From contig JAKAFQ010000222.1 of the NCBI GenBank assembly GCA_021817875.1, positions 1 to 7,019 of the forward strand: a stretch of DNA of 7,019 bases, read 5' to 3'. Both the position numbers and the translations under genes were made by a program. Source of the stretch: Pseudomonadota bacterium. Its GTDB lineage: Bacteria > Pseudomonadota > Gammaproteobacteria > Steroidobacterales > Steroidobacteraceae. The notes below the pieces were generated by a model. It was given only the letters and a program-made list of their open reading frames with translations. It was not told the origin of the DNA and searched no databases. Below, piece by piece: positions 1-4,711 of the stretch; position 1 is the stretch's first letter, and every line of letters begins with the position of its first letter.

Positions 1-157
1 CGCGCTGGATCTCCTCGCAGGCCGCCGCGACTCCGGGCGTGTACGCGAGCGCTAGGTCGCGCTGGTTGGTGAGCTGCTTGATCGGGAGGATCGAGATCTT
101 GCCCGGCCGGGGCAAGCGGTGATATTCGAGAGCGCTGTTCCTCAGCTGTTCGTCCAC
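1..157 (-). CDS. maeB: Malic enzyme, N-terminal fragment (3' end outside window)
   Basis: Malic enzyme decarboxylates malate to pyruvate in the cytoplasm and generates reduced nicotinamide cofactor. Only the first 52 codons are visible, reading from a GTG at 157 out of the window. The translation begins VDEQLRNSALEYH, continues with PGKISILPIKQLTNQRD and reaches LALAYTPGVAAACEEI. This is the typical opening of the bacterial MaeB (NADP-type) family, including the conserved Tyr (residue 39) of the YTPGV motif that the family uses in catalysis. The GTG start is chosen because a GGAG (164-167) lies 6 nt upstream and because family members start at this DEQL position. An ATG overlapping the GTG (157-159) is in another frame and stops after five codons. 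The gene is divergent from the aminotransferase at 306. Cofactor preference and the usual C-terminal phosphotransacetylase-like domain cannot be checked here. Confidence 0.9.
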   Translation of the reverse strand, partial: MDEQLRNSALEYHRLPRPGKISILPIKQLTNQRDLALAYTPGVAAACEEIQR

Positions 158-161
158 ATTC

Positions 162-168
162 GGCTCCA
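162..168 (-). promoter_or_regulatory. Ribosome binding site fixing the GTG start of the malic enzyme
   Basis: On the minus strand CTGGAG lies 6 nt upstream of the GTG at 157. It supports this non-ATG start, and no in-frame ATG lies nearby. Confidence 0.6.
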
Positions 169-173
169 GGGTT

Positions 174-196
174 CCCCGCGGCGGTGTGCCGCGGGG
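174..196 (-). promoter_or_regulatory. Perfect 9-bp hairpin in the malic enzyme leader
   Basis: CCCCGCGGC (174-182) pairs exactly with GCCGCGGGG (188-196) around a 5-nt loop. On the minus strand it fills most of the short leader between the predicted transcription start (near 205) and the Shine-Dalgarno sequence (164-167). No T-run follows it in either direction, so it is not an ordinary intrinsic terminator. It could modulate translation or stability, or be a protein-binding palindrome in DNA. The pairing is visible; the role is inference. Confidence 0.55.
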
Positions 197-211
197 CGCT
201 CGGGGAAAAAA

Positions 212-217
212 ATTATA
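212..217 (-). promoter_or_regulatory. maeB: -10 box (TATAAT) for the malic enzyme gene
   Basis: The minus strand reads TATAAT at 217-212, a perfect sigma70-type -10 hexamer in otherwise GC-rich DNA. It would place the transcription start near 205, about 48 nt upstream of the GTG. No good -35 hexamer is seen 16-18 nt upstream (sequence near GACCGC), so an activator may be needed or the promoter may be weak. Confidence 0.5.
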
Positions 218-290
218 GCGCCTGGCACTTGCGCGCGGTCGCGAGCCGCGCTCGTCGGCGCGCCGCGCGCGGTGCACGCGAGCGCCTCCG

Positions 291-296
291 TATAAT
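291..296 (+). promoter_or_regulatory. -10 box (TATAAT) for the aminotransferase gene
   Basis: A perfect TATAAT lies only 9 nt upstream of the ATG at 306. The expected start of transcription would be around 302-304, giving a nearly leaderless mRNA. The expected -35 position (268-273, CGCGGT) is a poor match. Confidence 0.45.
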
Positions 297-305
297 GGCC
301 TGCGT

Positions 306-1529
306 ATGGCTGTCCGGCCCCGATCCGCAGGAGTGCGCGCGCCGGCGCCCGCGCGGCGCGCACACACGGCGCAGCGCGTCGCCGCGATCCAGCCTTTCGA
401 GGTGATGGAGGTGATGTCGCGCGCGCATGCGCTCGAGGCGCTCGGGCGCACAGTGGTGCACATGGCGATCGGCGAGCCCGACTTCACTGCACCCGAGCCG
501 GTCGTCGAGGCGGGGGCGGCGGCGTTACGCGAGGGGCTGACCGCCTACACGCCTTCGCTCGGCCTGCCGGCGCTGCGCGAGGCGATCGCCGGCTATTACG
601 CAGCGCGCTTCGGCCACGCGGTGGACGCCGGTCGCGTCGCGGTGACTGCCGGCGCTTCGGGGGGCCTGCTGCTGACGCTCGCCCTGCTGATCGATCCGGG
701 CGACGAGCTGCTCGTACCCGATCCCGGTTACCCCGGCTATCGGCACTTCGTGCGCGCTTTCGAGGGCGTGGCGCGGCCGCTCAAGGTGAGCGCCGCCACG
801 GCATTTCAGCCGACGCTCGAGACGGTGCGCGCGGCGTGGGGCGAGCGCACCACCGGGCTGCTGCTCGGCTCGCCCTCGAATCCGACCGGCACGCTGGCGG
901 ACCCGGCCGAGCTCGGGCGCATCGCGGAATTCATCGCCGAACGCGGCGGCGTGCTGATCGTCGACGAGATCTATCAGGGGCTCGTCTACGAAGGCGAGCC
1001 GCGCACCGCGCTCGGTCTGCCCGGGGATGTGGTCGTCGTCAACAGCTTCTCCAAGTACTTCTGCATGACCGGCTGGCGGCTGGGCTGGATCGTGCTGCCG
1101 GAGATGCGCGTGCGCGGCGTGGAGACGCTCGCCCAGCACCTGTTCATCTGCCCGTCGGCGGTCGCCCAGCGAGCCGCGCTCGCGGCGTTCCTGCCGCAGA
1201 CGCTCGCCGTGCTGGAGGAGCGGCGCCGCGAGTTCGCCCGCCGGCGCGACTTCCTCGTGCCGCGGTTCGAGCGCGCCGGATTGCGCATCCCGGCGCACCC
1301 GGGCGGGGCCTTCTATCTGTATGCGAGCTGCGCCGCGTTCAGCGACGACGCCCGCAGCTTCGCGCTCGCCCTGCTCGACGAGGAAGCAGTGGCCGCCACA
1401 CCGGGCATCGACTTCGGCGCCAACGGCACGCGCCACTTCATCCGCTTCGCGTATACGCGCGGCCTGGAAGAGCTCGGCGCCGGAATCGAGCGCATCGAGA
1501 GATTTTGCGCGCGCCGCAGGCGCCGCTAA
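306..1529 (+). CDS. PLP-dependent class I/II aminotransferase
   Basis: This is a cytoplasmic, fold-type I pyridoxal-phosphate aminotransferase of 407 residues. The visible landmarks are IGEPDF (residues 55-60, substrate loop), SPSNPTG (189-195, with the cofactor-contacting Asn192), VDEIYQGLVY (219-228, with Asp220 and Tyr223), NSFSKYF (246-252, with Lys250 as the Schiff-base lysine), GWRLGW (256-261) and Arg380 in the C-terminal HFIRFAY, which should bind the substrate carboxylate. All key residues are present, so it should be active. The amino-acid substrate cannot be told from sequence alone; family relatives act on aspartate, alanine or aromatic amino acids. The ATG at 306 has no Shine-Dalgarno sequence and sits just after a TATAAT box. 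A GTG at 333 (residue 10) is an alternative start, but the AGGA before it abuts the codon. Homology clearly begins by about residue 23 (QRVAAIQPF). It is divergent from maeB and convergent with the transglycosylase. Confidence 0.94.
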   Translation: MAVRPRSAGVRAPAPARRAHTAQRVAAIQPFEVMEVMSRAHALEALGRTVVHMAIGEPDFTAPEPVVEAGAAALREGLTAYTPSLGLPALREAIAGYYAARFGHAVDAGRVAVTAGASGGLLLTLALLIDPGDELLVPDPGYPGYRHFVRAFEGVARPLKVSAATAFQPTLETVRAAWGERTTGLLLGSPSNPTGTLADPAELGRIAEFIAERGGVLIVDEIYQGLVYEGEPRTALGLPGDVVVVNSFSKYFCMTGWRLGWIVLPEMRVRGVETLAQHLFICPSAVAQRAALAAFLPQTLAVLEERRREFARRRDFLVPRFERAGLRIPAHPGGAFYLYASCAAFSDDARSFALALLDEEAVAATPGIDFGANGTRHFIRFAYTRGLEELGAGIERIERFCARRRRR

Positions 1530-1569
1530 TGCGCCCGGCGCGGCGGCCCGGAAGCCGAGTTCGGCGCGC

Positions 1570-2283
1570 TCAGCCCTGCTCGCTCACGCGCTTGAGCACG
1601 CGCTCGAGCCGGGTGCGCTCGGCAAGCACTTTGGCGGCGTACTGCGCGCTCGGCTCGTCGGCAGCGCCCGCGTAGACCTGCAAGGCAGTCTGGATCCCGC
1701 CAAAACGCCGCAGGTACTCGTGCAGGATCTGGGCGCCGACCTGGATGTTGACCTCCGGATCGAGCAGCGCTTCGGCGCCGCCGTGCTCGCTCACCTTCTC
1801 GGGGTGGTATTTCGGAATGACCTGCATCAGCCCCTTGGCACCCAAGTCGCTCTGCGCAACCGGGTTGAACCGCGATTCGATCGCCATCACCGAAATGATG
1901 AGCAAGGGGTCGACGCCGAAGCGCCGCCCTGCCCGGTAGGCCTCCGACACGAAACCCGCGACCGCGTCGTCCGCGACCCGGTAGCGCTTGGCGATGAACT
2001 CGGCGACCGCGCGCTGCGCGCGCTCCTGGCCGGTTTCCTGCGCGGCGGCCTGGATTGGCCCGGCAGCGCTGACCTTGGACGCCGGGGCGTCATCCGCGGC
2101 TGCGGGGGGCGGGCTCGCCCACCGCAGCAACTCGCGCGCCTGGGGCAGCCCGACCACCAGCAGGGCGGCAAGCCCCACCAGCGAGAGCACCCCGCGCGTC
2201 AGGGCGAACAGACGGACTGCCGCCGCGAAGCCCGATAGCCGGTCGGTGTTGCTGGCTGCTTCCATGTGACCGGTTGCTTCCAT
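1570..2283 (-). CDS. Membrane-anchored lytic transglycosylase, SLT domain
   Basis: The predicted product has 237 residues and cleaves peptidoglycan glycan strands in the periplasm. A hydrophobic segment at about residues 31-48 follows Arg/Lys-poor N-terminal residues and looks like a signal anchor. There is no lipobox cysteine. An Ala/Pro-rich linker (57-83) follows. The SLT-type catalytic domain runs from about 110 to 220, with catalytic Glu136 in MAIESRFNP (133-141), GAKGLMQVIP (148-157), and a distal VYAGA...YAAKV segment (203-219) in place of the commoner YNAG. The last residues are charged and probably helical. The ATG at 2283 is supported by GGAGGT (2289-2294) 5 nt upstream; an in-frame ATG at 2265 has no such site. 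A nine-base direct repeat (TGCTTCCAT on plus, at 2257-2265 and 2275-2283) makes the N-terminus read MEATGHMEAA. It is probably monocistronic, from the promoter at 2501-2530. Confidence 0.92.
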   Translation of the reverse strand: MEATGHMEAASNTDRLSGFAAAVRLFALTRGVLSLVGLAALLVVGLPQARELLRWASPPPAAADDAPASKVSAAGPIQAAAQETGQERAQRAVAEFIAKRYRVADDAVAGFVSEAYRAGRRFGVDPLLIISVMAIESRFNPVAQSDLGAKGLMQVIPKYHPEKVSEHGGAEALLDPEVNIQVGAQILHEYLRRFGGIQTALQVYAGAADEPSAQYAAKVLAERTRLERVLKRVSEQG

Positions 2284-2288
2284 CGTGC

Positions 2289-2294
2289 ACCTCC
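2289..2294 (-). promoter_or_regulatory. Strong ribosome binding site of the transglycosylase
   Basis: GGAGGT on the minus strand, 5 nt from the ATG at 2283. It decides between the two in-frame ATGs at 2283 and 2265 in favour of the first. Confidence 0.8.
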
Positions 2295-2404
2295 ATGCTG
2301 AGAGCGCCGGCCGCCTCCGTGCCCTGCACGCCGCATCGACGCTTTGAACGTCGAATGAACGGCAAGAGACGGGACACTTGCGGGGCCATGCACGGGTTGC
2401 CGGC

Positions 2405-2495
2405 CCTGCTTGGCGTGCCTCGCGTGCGGCTTGAAGGACTCCGCAGGCACGCCCAAAAGACGCTTCGTCGACAGCGGATATTGCGGCGCAGCAGG
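2405..2495 (-). ncRNA. Structured leader of the transglycosylase mRNA, or small RNA (candidate)
   Basis: The predicted transcript from about 2494 contains a closing helix CCTGCT (2490-2495) with AGCAGG (2405-2410). Inside it lies a compound hairpin: GGCGTGCC (2453-2446) pairs with GGCACGCC (2419-2412), stacked on TGCGG (2445-2441) with CCGCA (2429-2425), around an 11-nt loop and with a 5-nt bulge. All pairs are exact. The first nucleotides of the transcript thus pair about 90 nt downstream. No T-run terminates it, so it may be a long 5' leader and not a free RNA. No known RNA family was recognised. Confidence 0.35.
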
Positions 2496-2500
2496 TGCGA

Positions 2501-2530
2501 ATTATGCCAAGAAAATCACAGGCTTGTCAA
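2501..2530 (-). promoter_or_regulatory. Strong sigma70-type promoter reading toward the transglycosylase
   Basis: On the minus strand a consensus -35 TTGACA (2530-2525) and a -10 CATAAT (2506-2501, five of six consensus) are separated by 18 bp. The expected transcription start is near 2494, which leaves a leader of about 210 nt before the ATG at 2283. This is the best promoter match in the window. Confidence 0.7.
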
Positions 2531-2624
2531 GCACTTCCGGGCCCCAATGCCGCCTGCGGAACGCATCGCGCGAAACGGCTCGCGCCGCTATCCATTTGGT
2601 CTGTTTGGAGTTTCCTCCCCCGGG

Positions 2625-2630
2625 TAAAAT
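2625..2630 (+). promoter_or_regulatory. Possible plus-strand -10 box (TAAAAT)
   Basis: TAAAAT stands out in GC-rich sequence just before the structured segment 2679-2778. The upstream -35 is weak (TTTGGA at 2604-2609 gives only a 15-bp spacer). If active it would transcribe the hairpin cluster and run antisense into the 3' end of the H1-like gene. Confidence 0.25.
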
Positions 2631-2678
2631 ACAGCCCTCAACCTTGAGCCCGACTGGGGATGGCCGGCCGGGTTCAAA

Positions 2679-2739
2679 TGAGGCCCGCGGACCGGCCTCA
2701 GCCCTTTTCGCAGGAGCTGAGGACCGAGGCGGTCCGCGG
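2679..2739. repeat. Cluster of mutually exclusive inverted repeats
   Basis: TGAGGCC (2679-2685) pairs exactly with GGCCTCA (2694-2700). CCTCAGC (2696-2702) also pairs exactly with GCTGAGG (2716-2722), and CCGCGGACCG (2685-2694) pairs with CGGTCCGCGG (2730-2739). The first pairing excludes the other two; the latter two nest into one long hairpin. This is an either/or fold. The strand that is transcribed is not known. Confidence 0.5.
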
Positions 2740-2752
2740 AGCTTCGAAGGCC

Positions 2753-2778
2753 TGGCGGCGGGTTTGCACCCGCCGCCA
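2753..2778. repeat. Perfect 11-bp inverted repeat with a 4-nt loop
   Basis: TGGCGGCGGGT (2753-2763) and ACCCGCCGCCA (2768-2778) pair exactly around TTGC. It lies 21 bp past the stop codon of the H1-like gene and could protect or define that mRNA's 3' end. There is no T-run on either strand, so it is not a canonical intrinsic terminator. Confidence 0.5.
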
Positions 2779-2798
2779 CATTCCCGATCGGTTCCCGG

Positions 2799-3128
2799 TT
2801 ACGGCCGGGATCCGGTTGGAAACGGCCACGCGGCGGCTGGATTCAGCGCGGTTCTCGCGCCGGGAGCCGCAGCGGTGGACGGCGGCGCAGATTCGGCCGG
2901 CGTCACCGGTGCCGCGGGGCTGACCTCAGGCTTTGCGGGTTTCTTTGCCGCTTTCTTCTTTTTCTTGGCAGCCCTCTTGGCTGCCTTTTTCTTTTTCTTG
3001 GCGGCTTTTTTCTTCCCCGCTGCCTTTTTCTTGGCAGCTTTTTTAGACGACTTTTTCTTCTTCTTTGCGGCTTTCTTCTTCTTCTTTTTCGCCGGTTTCT
3101 TCGCCTTCTTCTTCGCTTTCGTTGCCAT
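2799..3128 (-). CDS. Lysine-rich histone-H1-like DNA-binding protein
   Basis: The 109-residue product should bind DNA non-specifically and help organise the nucleoid. Residues 1-66 are almost wholly Lys and Ala with a little Pro and Ser, about 39 lysines, in runs of three to six separated by AA, as in eukaryotic H1 tails. Residues 67-91 form a Pro/Ala/Ser/Thr linker. The end, ALNPAAAWPFPTGSRP (94-109), is of a quite different character. I recall a similar ending in betaproteobacterial H1-like proteins, which suggests a conserved short motif. There is no globular domain, so the region is probably disordered until bound. The ATG at 3128 is preceded by AGGAG (3135-3139) with 6-nt spacing. The coding strand is a long purine-rich tract, prone to slippage, so length may vary among strains. 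It follows the DUF2442 gene by 113 bp; no clear promoter was found in that gap. Confidence 0.85.
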   Translation of the reverse strand: MATKAKKKAKKPAKKKKKKAAKKKKKSSKKAAKKKAAGKKKAAKKKKKAAKRAAKKKKKAAKKPAKPEVSPAAPVTPAESAPPSTAAAPGARTALNPAAAWPFPTGSRP

Positions 3129-3190
3129 AGCTATCTCCTAAAGGATGTTGCACAAGAGAGCCCGGCCGTCCTGGCCCGGACTATTCAGCC

Positions 3191-3216
3191 GCCCCGCGGG
3201 AGGGTTCCCCCGGGGC
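3191..3216 (-). terminator. GC-rich hairpin downstream of the DUF2442 gene (weak terminator candidate)
   Basis: GCCCCGCGGGA (3191-3201) pairs with TCCCCCGGGGC (3206-3216), with one mismatch and a 4-nt loop. It is 25 bp past the DUF2442 stop codon. It lacks a T-run on the minus strand, so it may slow polymerase or stabilise an mRNA end; it is not a proven terminator. Confidence 0.3.
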
Positions 3217-3241
3217 AGGCCGAATCCTTCACCGCGGCGCA

Positions 3242-3490
3242 TTACGCTCCGCCTTTGGCCATCAGGTCCTGGTAGAGGATGTCCGGATCGAGCCGGATGC
3301 CCCCCTCCCAGGTCACCGTCGCGCTGTCTGGATCCACGCTCACCTTCTCGAACTCGCGCACGTCGCGCCAGAGCTTGAAAGCACCGATTTCGAGCAGGTT
3401 GCCGAGAAACACGCTGCCTTCCAGCCCGTCGTCGAAGCGCAGCCACAACCGGTAGTCCTCCTCGGCCTTGCAAGCGGTCACTCGGTGCAT
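3242..3490 (-). CDS. DUF2442 domain-containing protein
   Basis: This small 82-residue protein matches the DUF2442 family in length and pattern: MHRVTACKAEEDYRLWLRFD, then DGLEGSVFLGNLL, AFKLWRDVREFEKVSVDP and WEGGIRLDPDILYQDL. The family is widespread and its biochemical role is unknown. Members often sit beside a DUF4160 partner in gene pairs suspected of toxin-antitoxin character, but no such partner is present here. The start is the ATG at 3490, with AGGAG (3496-3500) 5 nt upstream; the frame stays open further upstream only as a shadow within nrdB. It begins 50 bp after the nrdB stop and only 35 nt past the T-run of a strong terminator. No promoter lies between, so expression probably comes from read-through of the nrdAB transcript. 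Confidence 0.85.
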   Translation of the reverse strand: MHRVTACKAEEDYRLWLRFDDGLEGSVFLGNLLEIGAFKLWRDVREFEKVSVDPDSATVTWEGGIRLDPDILYQDLMAKGGA

Positions 3491-3524
3491 CGTTGCTCCT
3501 CTCGCGTCGCGGCGATCGGCGGGC

Positions 3525-3553
3525 AAAAAAAGAGCCGGGTTCAATCCCAGCTC
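3525..3553 (-). terminator. Intrinsic terminator embedded in the nrdB 3' end
   Basis: On the minus strand GAGCTGGG (3553-3546) pairs with CCCGGCTC (3539-3532), giving 8 bp with one G-T pair around a 6-nt loop, followed at once by seven T residues (3531-3525). The 5' arm is made from the last codons of nrdB (Leu-Ser-Trp) and the TGA stop (3543-3541) lies in the loop. It is the only canonical intrinsic terminator I see in the window. Confidence 0.8.
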
Positions 3554-4680
3554 AGCGCCCCGCCCGTCTGGTACTCGATCACCCTGGTCTCGAAGAAATT
3601 TCGTTCCTTCTTCAAGTCGATCATCTCGCTCATCCACGGGAACGGGTTCGCCGCTCCCGGAAACAGCGTCTCCAGGCCGATCTGCTGGCAGCGGCGATTG
3701 GCGATGAAGCGCAGGTATTCCTTGAACATCGGCGCATTCAGCCCGAGCACGCCGCGCGGCATCGTGTCTTCCGCGTAGCGGTACTCCAGGTCCACCGCTC
3801 TGCGGAACAGCTCCTGCATCTCCTCGCGGAACTCGGCGGTCCACAGATGCGGGTTCTCGAGCTTGATCTGGTTAACGACGTCGATGCCGAAATTGCAGTG
3901 CATGGACTCGTCGCGCAGGATGTACATGTACTGCTCGGCGGCGCCGGTCATCTTGTTCTGGCGCCCCAGGGCCAGGATCTGGGTGAAGCCGACGTAGAAA
4001 AAAAGGCCTTCCATGAGGCAGGAGAACACGATCAGGCTCTTCAGGAGATTCTGGTCGCTCTCCGGCGTCCCGGTGCGGAACGCCGGGTCGGTGAGCGTGT
4101 CGATGAACGGGATCAGGAACTCGTCCTTGTCGCGGATCGATGCAATCTCGTGGTAGGCGTTGAACACCTCGCCCTCCTCGAGGTCGAGGCTCTCGACGAT
4201 GTACTGGTAGGCGTGGGTGTGGATCGCCTCCTCGAACGCCTGGCGCAGCAGGTACTGCCGGCATTCGGGCGCCGTGATGTGGCGGTAGGTGCCGAGCACG
4301 ATGTTGTTCGCGGCAAGCGAATCGGCGGTGACGAAGAAGCCGAGATTGCGCCGGATGACGCGCCGCTCGTCCTCGGTCAGCCCGCCGGCGTCCTTCCACA
4401 GCGCGATGTCGCGGCTCATGTTGACCTCCTGCGGCATCCAGTGGTTGGCGCAGGCGGCGAGGTACTTTTCCCAGGCCCACTTGTACTTGAAGGGAACCAG
4501 CTGATTCACGTCCGCCTTCGAGTTGATGATGCGCTTGTCCTCGACCGTGATCCGCCGGAAGGCGTTGCCCGCGGCGAAGCGTTCCTCCTTGCCGCCGGAG
4601 GCAGGGACGAACCCGCTGACCGGCTGGATCGCGAGGCCGGGGATCGCGTTCCGCTTGCTTTCTTCTTCGAACGTCAGCAT
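3541..4680 (-). CDS. nrdB: Class Ia ribonucleotide reductase, beta (radical) subunit
   Basis: NrdB holds the di-metal centre and stable tyrosyl radical that starts reduction of ribonucleoside diphosphates by NrdA in the cytoplasm. By spacing and motif match with the E. coli enzyme, the metal ligands are Asp120 (TADSLAANN), Glu151 and His154 (EEAIHTHAY), Glu224 (CLMEGLFF), and Glu258 and His261 (RDESMHCNF). Tyr158 is the radical residue. The Tyr is retained, so this is not the Phe-bearing chlamydial (class Ic) form. The protein is 379 residues, full length for the family, and ends [18 protein letters not shown]; the extreme C-terminus should dock on NrdA. The start at 4680 has AGGAG (4688-4692) 7 nt upstream. 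It is 31 bp behind nrdA and certainly cotranscribed. Its last codons double as a terminator stem (3525-3553). Confidence 0.98.
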   Translation of the reverse strand: MLTFEEESKRNAIPGLAIQPVSGFVPASGGKEERFAAGNAFRRITVEDKRIINSKADVNQLVPFKYKWAWEKYLAACANHWMPQEVNMSRDIALWKDAGGLTEDERRVIRRNLGFFVTADSLAANNIVLGTYRHITAPECRQYLLRQAFEEAIHTHAYQYIVESLDLEEGEVFNAYHEIASIRDKDEFLIPFIDTLTDPAFRTGTPESDQNLLKSLIVFSCLMEGLFFYVGFTQILALGRQNKMTGAAEQYMYILRDESMHCNFGIDVVNQIKLENPHLWTAEFREEMQELFRRAVDLEYRYAEDTMPRGVLGLNAPMFKEYLRFIANRRCQQIGLETLFPGAANPFPWMSEMIDLKKERNFFETRVIEYQTGGALSWD

Positions 4681-4711
4681 GGGCGGTCTCCTGTGTTCTT
4701 GTTCCCGAAGC

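Larger units (their letters stand above)
2284..2798. other. Gene-poor region of about 515 bp with a promoter and strong RNA-type secondary structure
   Basis: I find no convincing protein gene between the transglycosylase start and the H1-like stop. Open frames here have no recognisable product, and most lack a credible ribosome binding site. The stretch holds, in order, the transglycosylase leader (2284 to about 2494), a compound hairpin (2412-2453), a strong minus-strand promoter (2501-2530), a plus-strand TAAAAT box (2625-2630), a set of mutually exclusive hairpins (2679-2739) and an 11-bp hairpin (2753-2778). I compared it by eye with 6S RNA, tmRNA, RNase P RNA, SRP RNA and tRNA and could not identify it as any of them. 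Confidence 0.6.

Noticed and set aside
525..1436. Minus-strand open frame of 303 codons inside the aminotransferase
   Set aside because: It is a shadow; the plus-strand frame carries every PLP-enzyme motif.
1530..1569. Bidirectional terminator between the convergent aminotransferase and transglycosylase genes
   Set aside because: Only short GC stems such as GCCG/CGGC (1554-1565) are present, and there is no T-run on either strand.
2257..2283. Nine-base direct repeat at the transglycosylase start as an attachment site or insertion scar
   Set aside because: It is too short, lies within the coding sequence, and is accompanied by no integrase or mobile gene.
2199..2456. Minus-strand open frame starting at TTG in the transglycosylase leader
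   Set aside because: It has a rare start codon, no Shine-Dalgarno sequence and an unrecognisable basic product, and it runs out of frame into the transglycosylase gene. A leader peptide cannot be excluded but is not supported.
2630..2780. 6S RNA, tmRNA, SRP RNA or tRNA gene
   Set aside because: A GGGTTCAAAT string (2670-2679) looks like a T-loop, but the flanking bases do not pair and no acceptor stem is present. The other families' signature sequences were not found.
2660..2923. Plus-strand open frame starting ATGGCCGGC after TGGGG
   Set aside because: It has no recognisable domain, has Arg-rich shadow-like composition, and overlaps the H1-like gene in antisense.
2410..3141. Long plus-strand open frame rich in Phe and Ala
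   Set aside because: It is the antisense of the Lys/Ala codons of the H1-like gene (AAG/AAA read as CTT/TTT). The minus-strand gene has a good ribosome binding site and a recognisable product.
4426..4428. Glu85 of NrdB (WMPQEV) as a class Ic-like metal ligand
   Set aside because: The ligand spacing does not fit. In E. coli the first ligand lies 31 residues before the Glu of the ExxH motif; here that position is Asp120, so the site is the ordinary Asp/Glu/His/Tyr type.
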